Shown here one piece after another: positions 39,615 through 48,844 of a stretch of 64,000 nt of DNA (positions are counted from its first letter, which is position 1; each line of letters begins with the position of its first letter). Under the pieces are notes generated by a model. It did no database searches, was not told where the DNA came from, and saw nothing but the letters and a program-made list of their open reading frames with translations. The DNA is from Actinomycetota bacterium. Lineage in GTDB: Bacteria; Actinomycetota; Thermoleophilia; Gaiellales; Gaiellaceae. The stretch lies in NCBI GenBank assembly GCA_003134505.1, contig PLBK01000007.1:1-64000 (forward strand). The letters are read 5' to 3'. The position numbers and the translations under genes are program-made.

Positions 39615-40625
39615 ATGAAGCGTCCGAATCCCTGCGTCGCGTTCGTCTGCACCGTGGCGACGGCAGCCGTCCTCGGAGCGGCCGGCGCCCGCGCCGACGG
39701 CCTGCCCGTGCTCGGCGTGGACGTCGGCGGCACCGGCGTGGCCTCGAGCTCCGGCAACGCGCGCTACGTCACCATGCCCGCCGGGAACGACACCGTCCTC
39801 GCCCGCGTGAGCCCGAGCGGAGGCCGGGTGCTCGCCTCGACGTTCCTGCGCGGGACGTTCACGATTCCGGCCGTCGCCTACGACTCGTCGGCCGGCGGGC
39901 TCTCCCACGACGGCAGGACGCTCGTCCTGATCGAGCCGCGGGTCGGCTTCCCGCGCGCCCGCACGGCGCTGATGGTCGTCGACACGCGGCGGCCGTTCCT
40001 GACCCCGGGCAAGGTCATCGACCTGAAGGGCGACTTCAGCTTCGACGCCGTCTCGCCACACGGCTCGCTGCTCTACCTGATCCAGTACGTCAACCCCACC
40101 GACCCGACCAGGTACCTCGTCCGCGCCTACGACCTGCGCAGCGGGAGCCTGCTGGCTCGCCCGGTCGTCGATCCGCGCGAGCGGAGCGACAAGATGCGGG
40201 GCTCGCCACTCACGCGCGCGACCAGCCCGGACGGGCGCTGGGACTACACGCTCTACGACGGCGCCGGCGGAACGCCGTTCGTCCACGCCCTCGACACGAG
40301 CACGCGCAGCGCACGCTGCATCGACCTGCCCTCGCTCGCCGGGACGAACGTCTGGCAGCTGCGCTTCCGCCTCGACAGGACCGGCCGCACGCTCACGCTG
40401 GCCAACGGGCGGCACCCGATGCTCGCCGTCGACACGGTCAGCTTCGCGACGAGCGTCCCGAGCGTGCCGGCTGTGCCCACCGCGGCGCCCACCGGGTTCC
40501 CGTGGACGCTCGTCCTGCTCGCGGCTCTCGGTGCGGTTCTGGCAGCGGCGGCGCTGGCGGTCGTCGTTCGCCGGCGCGGCGCCGGGCTCATTCGTCCGGA
40601 TCGAAGTCCAGCGCGAGCGAATTGA
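39615..40625 (+). CDS. Secreted, C-terminally membrane-anchored beta-propeller-like hypothetical protein
   Basis: Signal peptide, C-terminal TM PWTLVLLAALGAVLAAAALAVVVRRR; SD AGGAGG. Confidence 0.7.
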   Translation: MKRPNPCVAFVCTVATAAVLGAAGARADGLPVLGVDVGGTGVASSSGNARYVTMPAGNDTVLARVSPSGGRVLASTFLRGTFTIPAVAYDSSAGGLSHDGRTLVLIEPRVGFPRARTALMVVDTRRPFLTPGKVIDLKGDFSFDAVSPHGSLLYLIQYVNPTDPTRYLVRAYDLRSGSLLARPVVDPRERSDKMRGSPLTRATSPDGRWDYTLYDGAGGTPFVHALDTSTRSARCIDLPSLAGTNVWQLRFRLDRTGRTLTLANGRHPMLAVDTVSFATSVPSVPAVPTAAPTGFPWTLVLLAALGAVLAAAALAVVVRRRGAGLIRPDRSPARAN

Positions 40626-40986
40626 TGCAGTAGCGCAGGCCGGTCGGCTTCGGGCCGTCCGGGAAGACGTGGCCGAGGTGCGAGTCGCAGAGCGCGCAGC
40701 GCACCTCGGTGCGGCGCATGCCGTGGGCGCGGTCCTCCTCGAGCTCGACCGCCTCTTCGCCGAGCGGCGCGAAGAAGCTGGGCCACCCGGAGCCCGACTC
40801 GAACTTCGTGTCGGAGCGGAACAGCTCGGCGCCGCAGGCACCGCAGCGGTAGATCCCGTCCTCGTGGTTGACGAGCAGCTCGCCCGACCACGGCGCCTCC
40901 GTGGCCCCGCAGCGCAGCACCTGGTAGCGATCCGGATCGAGCGCTGCCTGCCACTCCGCGTCCGACTTCGTCACCTTCTCGGTCAC
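40588..40986 (-). CDS. msrB: Peptide-methionine (R)-S-oxide reductase MsrB
   Basis: YRCGACGAELFRSDTKFESGSGWPSFF; VRCALCDSHLGHVFPDGPKPTGLRYCINS. Confidence 0.95.
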   Translation of the reverse strand: MTEKVTKSDAEWQAALDPDRYQVLRCGATEAPWSGELLVNHEDGIYRCGACGAELFRSDTKFESGSGWPSFFAPLGEEAVELEEDRAHGMRRTEVRCALCDSHLGHVFPDGPKPTGLRYCINSLALDFDPDE

Positions 40987-41738
40987 TCCGCCACCTCCAC
41001 GTGGATGCGTTGCTTCGAGCGCTGCAGCTTCCCGCCTTCGCGGCCGTTCCGGACGGCAACGATCTCCGACAGCATCGAGAGCGCGGTCTCCGGCTGTGAC
41101 TCGGCGCCGAGGTCGAGCCCGCACGGCCCCGAGATGCGCTCGAGCGACGCCTCGTCCACGCCGGCCTCGAGCAGCCGCTCGCGGCGGCGCTCCTGGTTGC
41201 GCCGCGAGCCGAGCGCGCCGACGTAGAACGCCTCCGTCGCCAGCGCCGCCTTGAGGGCCGGCACGTCGAACTTGTCGTCGTGGGTGAGGACGACGACCGC
41301 CGTCGCGTGATCGGGCGCGACCTGTGCGAGCGCCTCCTCCGGCCAGGCGACGATCAGCTCGTCCGCGCTCGGGATCCGCTCGCGCGTCGCGAACTTCGGC
41401 CGCGCGTCCGCGACGATCGCCTGCCAGCCGAGCTGGCGCGCCAGCTTGGCGAGCGCCTCGGCCGTGTCGACGGCGCCGTAGACGAACAACCGCGGCGGCG
41501 GCGCGTACACCTCGGCGAACACCTTCGCGCCGTCCAGCTCGAGGATCTGGTTCGCGTGCCCGCGGATCAGCTCGTCCGCCTGCGCGGCGAGCGCGTCGGG
41601 CAGCGGATCGCCGAGCCGCTCGCCGCCCTCGAGCACGAGCATGTGCGCGCCGAGCGGCTCGCCCTCGATCACCGTGAACAGGACGGCGCGCTCGTCCCGC
41701 TCGAGGATCTCGTGGATCCGGTCGAGAACCTCGCTCAC
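40983..41738 (-). CDS. XdhC/CoxI family maturation protein (Rossmann domain form)
   Basis: RLFVYGAVDTAEALAKLARQLGWQAIVADARPKFATRERIPSADELIV; FYVGALGSRRNQERRRERL. Confidence 0.85.
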   Translation of the reverse strand: MSEVLDRIHEILERDERAVLFTVIEGEPLGAHMLVLEGGERLGDPLPDALAAQADELIRGHANQILELDGAKVFAEVYAPPPRLFVYGAVDTAEALAKLARQLGWQAIVADARPKFATRERIPSADELIVAWPEEALAQVAPDHATAVVVLTHDDKFDVPALKAALATEAFYVGALGSRRNQERRRERLLEAGVDEASLERISGPCGLDLGAESQPETALSMLSEIVAVRNGREGGKLQRSKQRIHVEVAE

Positions 41739-42049
41739 TTGTCCAGCTTTTCGACGAAGACGTCGATCTCGCCGCCGCAGGGGAGTCCGACCGCCCAGCC
41801 TTCCTCGTCCGAGATGCCGTAGGAGAGCAGCTTCGGCTCGCCGGTCTCGAGGACGCGGCGCGCGCACTCGTAGACGTCCGACTCGACGCAACCGCCCGAG
41901 ACGGAGCCCGCCAGCTCACCCGCGTTCGAGACGGCCAGCTTCGAGCCGACCGGCCGCGGCGCCGACTTGCGCGTCGCCACGACGGTCGCGATCGCCACCT
42001 GCTTTCCCTCCGACCGCCAGCGCTCGACGTCGTCCAGGATCTCCTTCAC
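41735..42049 (-). CDS. XdhC/CoxI family N-terminal domain protein (short)
   Basis: VAIATVVATRKSAPRPVGSKLAVSNAGELAGSVSGGCVESDVYECARRVLETGEPKLLSYG. Confidence 0.9.
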   Translation of the reverse strand: MKEILDDVERWRSEGKQVAIATVVATRKSAPRPVGSKLAVSNAGELAGSVSGGCVESDVYECARRVLETGEPKLLSYGISDEEGWAVGLPCGGEIDVFVEKLDK

Positions 42050-43170
42050 GCTGCGTGCCTCCTTTCGATGCCGCTCAGGATCTGGGCGAGCTCTTCGAGA
42101 CTCGCCAGGTTGTGTCCTGCGAGAAAACGATCGATCGACGGCAAAGCTGCCCGCATCCCCGCCGCGAGCGGCTGGTAGTCGGGATGGCCCTTGAGCGGGT
42201 TGACCCAGACGACCGCGTAGGCCTGGCGGGCGAGCCGGGCCATCTCGGTGCCGACGAGCGACGCGTCCTCGCGCTCCCAGCCGTCCGAGACGATCAGCAC
42301 GACGGCGCCGCGGGTCAGGGCCCGCCGGCCCCACTCGTCGTTGAACGCCTTCAGCGACGCGCCGATCCGGGTGCCGCCCGACCAGTCGACGACGCGCGCA
42401 GCCGCCTCGGCGAGAGCGCGCTCGGGGTCGCGGCCGCGGAGATCCGCCGTCAGCCGGGTCAGGCGCGTGCCGAAGGCGAACGCCTCGACACCGCGGCCCG
42501 AGCCGACGAGCGCGTGCAGGAAGAGGACGAGCGCCCGCGAGTACGCCTCCATCGAGCCGGACACGTCGCAGATCACGACCAGCTTGCGCGGGACGCGGAT
42601 CCGATCGCGGGCCGACCGCTCGACGGCGTCGCCGCCCGTGGCCAGCGAGGCGCGGACGAGCCGGCGCATGTCCAGCTGGCGGCCCCGGCTGTCGCGGCGC
42701 AGCCGCCGCGAGCGCCGCCGCGGCCGGGAGGCGGCGAGCTCGACCATCAGCTTCGAGACGAGCCCGAACTCGTCGGAGGAGAGCGTGGCGAAGTCCTTGT
42801 CGCGCAGCAGCTCGTCCGGGCTGTAGCCGAGCGCCTTCTCGTCTCCCTCGCCGCCGCGGTCGTCGGGCGGACGCTGGTCCCCCGCACCCCGCCGGACGAG
42901 GCGCACCGTCTCGCCGGCGGCGTCCCGCCGGAGCGGAGCGGTGGGCGCCCGCAGGAACCAGGCCCGGAAGGCCCGGTCGAACGCGTCGATGTCCTCGTGC
43001 CGGGCGACGAGCGTCTGCCGCAGCGTCCAGTAGACGTCGTCCTGACGGGTCAGGTCGACGTTGTCGAGGCCGGTCAGTGCGTCGCCGAGCCGGCCCGGCC
43101 CGACCTCGAGCCCCGCCTCCCGGAGAACACGGCCGAACGTGACGACGTGCCGGACGACGGCGTCAGCCAT
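42046..43170 (-). CDS. VWA domain protein, CoxE-like
   Basis: LVVICDVSGSMEAYSRALVLFLHALVGSGRGVEAFAFGTRLTRLT MIDAS DxSxS; coupled to MoxR. Confidence 0.9.
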   Translation of the reverse strand: MADAVVRHVVTFGRVLREAGLEVGPGRLGDALTGLDNVDLTRQDDVYWTLRQTLVARHEDIDAFDRAFRAWFLRAPTAPLRRDAAGETVRLVRRGAGDQRPPDDRGGEGDEKALGYSPDELLRDKDFATLSSDEFGLVSKLMVELAASRPRRRSRRLRRDSRGRQLDMRRLVRASLATGGDAVERSARDRIRVPRKLVVICDVSGSMEAYSRALVLFLHALVGSGRGVEAFAFGTRLTRLTADLRGRDPERALAEAAARVVDWSGGTRIGASLKAFNDEWGRRALTRGAVVLIVSDGWEREDASLVGTEMARLARQAYAVVWVNPLKGHPDYQPLAAGMRAALPSIDRFLAGHNLASLEELAQILSGIERRHAA

Positions 43171-43173
43171 GCC

Positions 43174-44052
43174 TCAGCGAGCAGCCCGCGCCTCGTCGAC
43201 GAGCTCCTGGAGCGCGACATCGCGGACGGCGAGCAGGTCCTCGTGGTACTTCAGCACCGAGCCGAGCGTCTGCTCCACGACCTCCGCGTCGAGCTCCTGC
43301 CGGCCCAGGGCCGTCAGCGCGCGCACCCAGTCGATCGTCTCGGCGACGCCGGGGGGCTTGGCCAGGTCGAGGCGCCGCAGCCCGCGCACGAACGCGGCCG
43401 CCTGCGCCGCCAGGCGCTCGGGCACGCCGGGGACGCGCACCTTGACGATGTCGATCTCCCGCTCGAGCGACGGATGACCGATCCAGTGGTACAGACACCG
43501 GCGCTTGAGCGCGTCGTGGAGCTCGCGGGTCCGGTTCGAGGTGAGGACGACGGCCGGCTTGTGCGCCGCCGCGCTGATCGTCCCGATCTCGGGGATGGTG
43601 ATCTGGAAGTCCGACAGCACCTCGAGCAGGAAGGCCTCGAACTCCTCGTCGGCGCGATCGATCTCGTCGATCAGCAGCACGACCTGCTCCGGGCTCTCAA
43701 CCGCCTCGAGCAGCGGCCGCCGGATCAGGAACTCCGGCCCGAACAGCTCCTCCTCGCTGACCGTGCCCTCCTGCGCCGCGCGGATGTGCAGCAGCTGGCG
43801 CGAGTAGTTCCACTCGTAGACCGCGTGCGCGACGTCGAGGCCCTCGTAGCACTGCAGCCGGATCAGCCGCGCGCCGAGCACGCGGGCGAGCGCCTTCGCG
43901 GCCTCGGTCTTCCCCACGCCCGCCTCGCCCTCGAGCAGCACGGGCTTCTCGAGCTTGAGCGAGAGGAAGAGCGCGGTCGCGAGCCCGCGGTCGGGCAGGT
44001 AGTCGGCGCCCGCGAGCGCGGATTCCAGCTCGTCGATCGTCGAGAGCGGCAC
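43174..44052 (-). CDS. MoxR/CoxD-like AAA+ ATPase
   Basis: VLLEGEAGVGKTEAAKALARVLG; VLLIDEIDRADEEFEAFLLEVL; GTG 6 nt after TACACT on minus strand. Confidence 0.93.
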   Translation of the reverse strand: MPLSTIDELESALAGADYLPDRGLATALFLSLKLEKPVLLEGEAGVGKTEAAKALARVLGARLIRLQCYEGLDVAHAVYEWNYSRQLLHIRAAQEGTVSEEELFGPEFLIRRPLLEAVESPEQVVLLIDEIDRADEEFEAFLLEVLSDFQITIPEIGTISAAAHKPAVVLTSNRTRELHDALKRRCLYHWIGHPSLEREIDIVKVRVPGVPERLAAQAAAFVRGLRRLDLAKPPGVAETIDWVRALTALGRQELDAEVVEQTLGSVLKYHEDLLAVRDVALQELVDEARAAR

Positions 44053-44245
44053 GAACGCAGTGTAGATGGGCACCGCTCGCAGGCCGTCGGGGCCGGTTGC
44101 CGTCACGCCTCCCTCGAACAGGGGAAATCGAGCTCGTCACCCCCACGAGGGATGGCAGAGCGCCCGAAACGGACAAATGCTGAATCTAACGGCGAACGAC
44201 GAGCCAACCCCCCGACCCGATGATCCCAGCGAGAAACGAGCCCGA

Positions 44246-46030
44246 ATGACGCGAACGACACTGTGCAGCTCCAGGCTCCGCCGGGTTGCCACCCTCATGT
44301 TGCTGACAGCACTCTGCCTGACAGGGCTGGCGACGTCGGCGGCAGGCTCCCGCTCGACGCGAGCACCCGCTGCTCCGGCCGCGAAGGCCGGCGGCCTGAT
44401 CGTGCGTGCGCGCCCCGGTCGCGAGGCGCAGGCCGAGGCGCTCGTGCAGCGGCTCGGCGGCACCGTCCGCCTGCGCCTGCGGATCATCAACGGCTTCTCC
44501 GCCTCGCTGCCGGCTCGCGCGCTCGCGCAACTGCGGTCGAGCGCCGACATCCTTTCCGTGACCCGTAACCGTTCGCTGCAACCGCAGAGCTCGAGCTACA
44601 GCGCCGCCTACGACCCGAGCTCCGACCCCTACTCGATGAGCTCGATCACGCAGCTGACGGGCGCCCGCGCCTGGTGGAACGCCGGCTACACGGGCCAGGG
44701 CGTCGACGTCGCACTGATCGACTCCGGCGTCTCGCCCGTGCAGGGGCTCAGCGGCGCCGGCAAGGTGATCAACGGCGCCGACCTGTCACTCGAGTCGCAG
44801 GCGCCGAACCTCCGCTACCTCGACACGTACGGGCACGGCACGTTCATGGCCGGGCTGATCGCGGGGCGTGACGCGGCTCCCAACAGCCAGGCGCCCGCCT
44901 CGACCTACCTGGGCATGGCTCCCGACGCACGGATCGTCTCGCTGAAGGTCGCGACGGCGGATGGCGGCGCCGACATCTCGCAGGTGATCGCCGCCGTCGA
45001 CTGGGTCGTGCAGCACCGCACGGACAACGGGCTGAACATCCGCGTGATCAACCTCTCCTACGGCACGAACAGCCTGCAGGATTACAAGAGCGACCCGCTC
45101 GCCTTCGCCGTCGAGCAGGCCTGGAAGAAAGGAATCGTGGTCGTGGCGGCCTCGGGCAACACCGGCTTCCAGAAGGGCAAGGGAGCACCGGGCCTGGCCG
45201 ACCCCGCCTTCGACCCGTACGTGATCGGCGTCGCGGCGGCGGACACGATGGGCACCACCGACCTGAAGGACGACGTGGTCGCCTCCTACTCGGCCAGCTC
45301 CTGCGGCGGGGGCGCGTGCAAGAACCCCGACTACACGGCCCCCGGCTCGCACATGCAGGGCCTGCGCGACCCCAACTCGTTCATCGACGCGAACCATCCC
45401 GAGGGCTTCCTCTCGAGCCGGTACTTCCGCGGCAGCGGTACGTCCGAGGCGACGGCGATCGCAAGCGGAGCGATCGCGCTCGTACTGCAGAAGTACCCGA
45501 ACCTCACGCCGGACCAGGTCAAGCGACTCTTCCAGCAGTCTGCTCGCAACATGGACAAGCAGCCGCCCGAGGCGCAGGGCGCCGGCGAGATCCAGCTGGG
45601 CCCGATGCTCGGCAAGCCGCCGCCAGGGCCTTTCAACCAGAACTTCCCGAACTCGAACGGAAAGGGCTCGATCGAGGGCGCCCGCGGCCAGGATCATCTG
45701 ACCCGCAACAACGTGACGCTGAGCGGCGAGAAGGACATTTTCGGAGTTGCGATCGCGACCGGGTCGCTCGCCAGCGCCGAGGCAGCCGGCACCTCCTGGT
45801 CGGGCGGCTCCTGGAACGGCACCTCGTGGTCCGGGACCAGCTGGTCGGGGACCACGTGGTCGGGGACCACGTGGTCCGGCAACTCCTGGTCCGGGAGCTC
45901 CTGGTCCTCGAGCACGTGGACGGGGAACTCCTGGTCTGGAACCTCCTGGTCGTCGGCGAACTGGTCTGGCGCCTCCTGGTCCGGAAACTCGTGGACGGGC
46001 GGTAGCTGGGCCGGCGCGTTCTGGGGCTAG
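44246..46030 (+). CDS. S8 (subtilisin) family serine peptidase with C-terminal Trp-rich pentapeptide repeat
   Basis: VDVALIDSGVSP (D), DTYGHGTFMAGLIAG (H), GSGTSEATAIASGAIAL (S); tail SWSGTSWSGTTWSG...; start could be ATG 44180. Confidence 0.9.
   Translation: MTRTTLCSSRLRRVATLMLLTALCLTGLATSAAGSRSTRAPAAPAAKAGGLIVRARPGREAQAEALVQRLGGTVRLRLRIINGFSASLPARALAQLRSSADILSVTRNRSLQPQSSSYSAAYDPSSDPYSMSSITQLTGARAWWNAGYTGQGVDVALIDSGVSPVQGLSGAGKVINGADLSLESQAPNLRYLDTYGHGTFMAGLIAGRDAAPNSQAPASTYLGMAPDARIVSLKVATADGGADISQVIAAVDWVVQHRTDNGLNIRVINLSYGTNSLQDYKSDPLAFAVEQAWKKGIVVVAASGNTGFQKGKGAPGLADPAFDPYVIGVAAADTMGTTDLKDDVVASYSASSCGGGACKNPDYTAPGSHMQGLRDPNSFIDANHPEGFLSSRYFRGSGTSEATAIASGAIALVLQKYPNLTPDQVKRLFQQSARNMDKQPPEAQGAGEIQLGPMLGKPPPGPFNQNFPNSNGKGSIEGARGQDHLTRNNVTLSGEKDIFGVAIATGSLASAEAAGTSWSGGSWNGTSWSGTSWSGTTWSGTTWSGNSWSGSSWSSSTWTGNSWSGTSWSSANWSGASWSGNSWTGGSWAGAFWG
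45794..46027 (+). repeat. 15-bp-period coding repeat: 16 units of (S/T)W(S/T/N)Gx
   Basis: SWSGG SWNGT SWSGT SWSGT TWSGT TWSGN SWSGS SWSSS TWTGN SWSGT SWSSA NWSGA SWSGN SWTGG SWAGA FWG. Confidence 0.95.
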
Positions 46031-46056
46031 GAGGCCGCGGCTTCCCGGGCCAGACG

Positions 46057-48645
46057 ATGTCCACACAGACGTCAACAGAGCGCGCCCCGAGGTCCCTCAC
46101 GGGCCGCGCGCTCGGAATCTGGCTGCTCTCCGGGGCGGCGGCAGGCGTCGCCGCCCTGACGCTCGCCTCGAGCCGCCACCTGCCGGCGCCGCTGCACGTC
46201 CTCGGCATCCCGTGGTGGGCGCTGCTGATCGGCTTCTACCTCGCCGAGTGCGCCGTCGTCCACCTCCACTTCCGCCGCGAGACGCAGACCCTCTCGCTGA
46301 ACGAGGTGCCGCTCGTGCTCGGGCTGTTCGCGGTCTCGCCGCTCGCGCTGATCGCCGCGCAGCTCCTCGGGATGGGCGCGGCGCTGATCTTCTACCGGCG
46401 CCAGCGGCCGCTCAAGGTCGTGTTCAACCTCGCGCAGACGGCCCTGGGCACGGCGTTCGCGACCGCGGTCTTCCGCGGCATCGTCAACGGGCACGAACCG
46501 TTCCGACCCTCAGGCTGGCTCGCGGGGCTCACGGCGGCGGCGGTCGCAGCTGCCACCGGGCTCGTGCTCGTCGCCGTGGCCGTCTCGCTCGCCGAGGAGC
46601 GCCCGGCGCTCGGTCGCGTCCTGACGACGGCGGCCGTCTCCTTCCTCGGAACCTTGACCGCAGCGAGCCTCGCTCTCGCCGCGGCCACGCTCGCGGAGAA
46701 GCAGCCGTATGCAGTCGTGCTCCTGCTCCTTCCCGCCGGCGCCTGCGCGCTCGCACTACGCGCGTACGCGACGCAGCGGCGCCGGCACGACCACGTCCAG
46801 TCGCTGTACGAGTCGATTCCGCGGCGGGAGGACACGGCCGAGCTCGGCTCCGGGGTCCGCCAGCTCCTGCTCTCGGCCCGACGCCTGCTGCGTGCCGAGT
46901 ACGCGGAGATCATGATCCTGCCGATCGACCCACGTGAGCGGCCCCTGCGCAGCTCGATCGGCCCCGACGGCGAGATGCTCCTGGAGCCCACCGAGCTCTC
47001 GGCCGCGGAGCGAATCGCGCTGGAGGCGGTTCGTGCGCGGGGAGGCCTGGTCACGCTCGCCAAGGACAAGCACCTCGACAGCCTCGATCCGTACACCGCC
47101 GAGCGCCGGTTGAAGGACGTGATCGTGACGACGCTCGAGGGCGAGAACGGCCTGCTCGGGCTGCTGCTCGTCGGCGACCGCGCCGACGATGTCTCCACCT
47201 TCGGGCAGGAGGACGAGAAGCTCCTGCGGACCTTCGCCGGCCACGCGGCGCTGCTGCTCGAGAACGAGCAGCTCGAGCAGTCTCTCGCCAAGCTGACCGA
47301 TCTCGAGGCGAAGCTCCGCCACCAGGCTCTCCATGACGCGCTGACGGGCCTCCCGAACCGGCGGCTCTTCCACGCCCGCGTCGACGAGGCGCTCCAGCGG
47401 GCAGCAGGCGATGGCTCCGAGCCGGTCGTCCTCTTCCTCGACCTGGACGGGTTCAAGGCGATCAACGACGACCTCGGCCACGCGGCGGGCGACGAGCTCC
47501 TGGTCGCCTTCGCCGCCCGGTTGCGCGGGAACGTACGGCCCGAGGAGCTGCCGGCCCGGCTCGGCGGCGACGAGTTCGCCGTCCTGATCGAGTCCGGCGG
47601 CGAGGAGGTCGCCGAGGACGTGGCGCAGCGGCTCGTGCTCGCCGTCCGCAACCCGTTCTCGATCCAGGGCCGCCGTCTCTCCATCCAGCTCAGCATCGGG
47701 ATCGCCGCGTCGAGCAGCGCCGACGGCGCAGAGGAGCTCCTCGCCAATGCCGACCTCGCCATGTACGCGGCCAAGGGCGACGACTCGTCGAGCTACGCCC
47801 GCTACTCGGAGCGCATGCGGGGCTCGGCCCAGGCGCGCAAGAAGCTCGGCGAGGCACTCGAGGATGCGCTCGACCGCGACCAGATCGCCGTCCACTATCA
47901 GCCGATCGTCGACCTCCGCACCGGCGCGACCGTCGCCTTCGAGGCGCTCGCCCGCTGGCGCCGAGGCCACTCCGACACGGTCGCGGCGGCGGACTTCCTC
48001 CCGGCCGCCGAGGAAGGCGAGCTGATCGAGCGGATCGGCCAGGTCGTGATGCGTGCGGCCTGCGTGCAGACGCAGGAGTGGCGGGTGCAGTCAGATCCCC
48101 CACGCGAGCTGTCGATCTGCGTCAACCTCTCGCCGGTCGAGTTCTCCAACCCGCGCCTCGGTGTCGACATCGCCTCTGCCCTGCTCGAGACCGGGCTCGA
48201 CGCCAGCCGGCTGATCCTGGAGATCACCGAGCACGTCGCGACCGACGACGCGCAGGCGACGCTGGCGACGATGTCCGAGCTGCGCCGGCTCGGCGTCCGC
48301 TTCGCGCTCGACAAGTTCGGCACGGGACGGTCCTCGCTCGAGCAGCTCTGTCAGCTGCCCTTCGACGTCGTCAAGATCGCACGTCCCCTCGTCGAGCGGA
48401 TCGGGGCCGGACAGTCGGACGACCGCGTTACCCGGGCCATCGTGGGGCTGGCCAAGTCGCTCGGCCTGAAGGTCGTCGCCGAGGGGATCGAGTCGAGAGA
48501 GCAGGCCGAGCGCCTGAAGCAACTCGGCTGTCATCTCGGCCAGGGCTTCTACTTCGACCGCGCGCTCGCGGCGGCGCAGGCCACGCGGCGGCTCCGCACC
48601 CCGCCGGCCGGGCACCTGCGCCTGGTCGCCGGCGACTCGGCCTGA
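46057..48645 (+). CDS. Membrane GGDEF-EAL protein (GAF-like middle region)
   Basis: N-terminal multi-TM; HDALTGLPNRRLF..LGGDEFAVL; FEALARWRRG..LEITEHVA..DKFGTGRSSL..VVAEGIES..QGFYF. Confidence 0.93.
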   Translation: MSTQTSTERAPRSLTGRALGIWLLSGAAAGVAALTLASSRHLPAPLHVLGIPWWALLIGFYLAECAVVHLHFRRETQTLSLNEVPLVLGLFAVSPLALIAAQLLGMGAALIFYRRQRPLKVVFNLAQTALGTAFATAVFRGIVNGHEPFRPSGWLAGLTAAAVAAATGLVLVAVAVSLAEERPALGRVLTTAAVSFLGTLTAASLALAAATLAEKQPYAVVLLLLPAGACALALRAYATQRRRHDHVQSLYESIPRREDTAELGSGVRQLLLSARRLLRAEYAEIMILPIDPRERPLRSSIGPDGEMLLEPTELSAAERIALEAVRARGGLVTLAKDKHLDSLDPYTAERRLKDVIVTTLEGENGLLGLLLVGDRADDVSTFGQEDEKLLRTFAGHAALLLENEQLEQSLAKLTDLEAKLRHQALHDALTGLPNRRLFHARVDEALQRAAGDGSEPVVLFLDLDGFKAINDDLGHAAGDELLVAFAARLRGNVRPEELPARLGGDEFAVLIESGGEEVAEDVAQRLVLAVRNPFSIQGRRLSIQLSIGIAASSSADGAEELLANADLAMYAAKGDDSSSYARYSERMRGSAQARKKLGEALEDALDRDQIAVHYQPIVDLRTGATVAFEALARWRRGHSDTVAAADFLPAAEEGELIERIGQVVMRAACVQTQEWRVQSDPPRELSICVNLSPVEFSNPRLGVDIASALLETGLDASRLILEITEHVATDDAQATLATMSELRRLGVRFALDKFGTGRSSLEQLCQLPFDVVKIARPLVERIGAGQSDDRVTRAIVGLAKSLGLKVVAEGIESREQAERLKQLGCHLGQGFYFDRALAAAQATRRLRTPPAGHLRLVAGDSA

Positions 48646-48658
48646 GAGTTGCCACAGC

Positions 48659-48744
48659 GAGGAGAGAGTTGACGCGGGCCAGGCTTTTTCCCGCGGCGAC
48701 GTCTCCGACGCCGCCGGGGAGGAGAGAGTTGACGCGGGCCAGGC
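48659..48744. repeat. Two exact 26-nt direct repeats GAGGAGAGAGTTGACGCGGGCCAGGC, 60 bp apart (48659-48684, 48719-48744)
   Basis: Read directly from sequence. Confidence 0.95.
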
Positions 48745-48757
48745 CGTGGCCCGCGTC
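48731..48757. terminator. Perfect 10-bp stem hairpin GACGCGGGCC-AGGCCGT-GGCCCGCGTC followed by AGCATTTT
   Basis: Inverted repeat downstream of the GGDEF-EAL gene. Confidence 0.55.
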
Positions 48758-48844
48758 AGCATTTTCGGAGCCGAGGGGCCGGAACGCCAGCGCGCCACTC
48801 TGCTCGCTTGCGATTGAATAGCTCTCCCGCGACAAGGAGGAGAC

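Noticed and set aside
41641-44223. 860-aa plus-strand ORF
   Set aside because: Antisense to the coupled XdhC/CoxE/MoxR operon, which has clear domain motifs.
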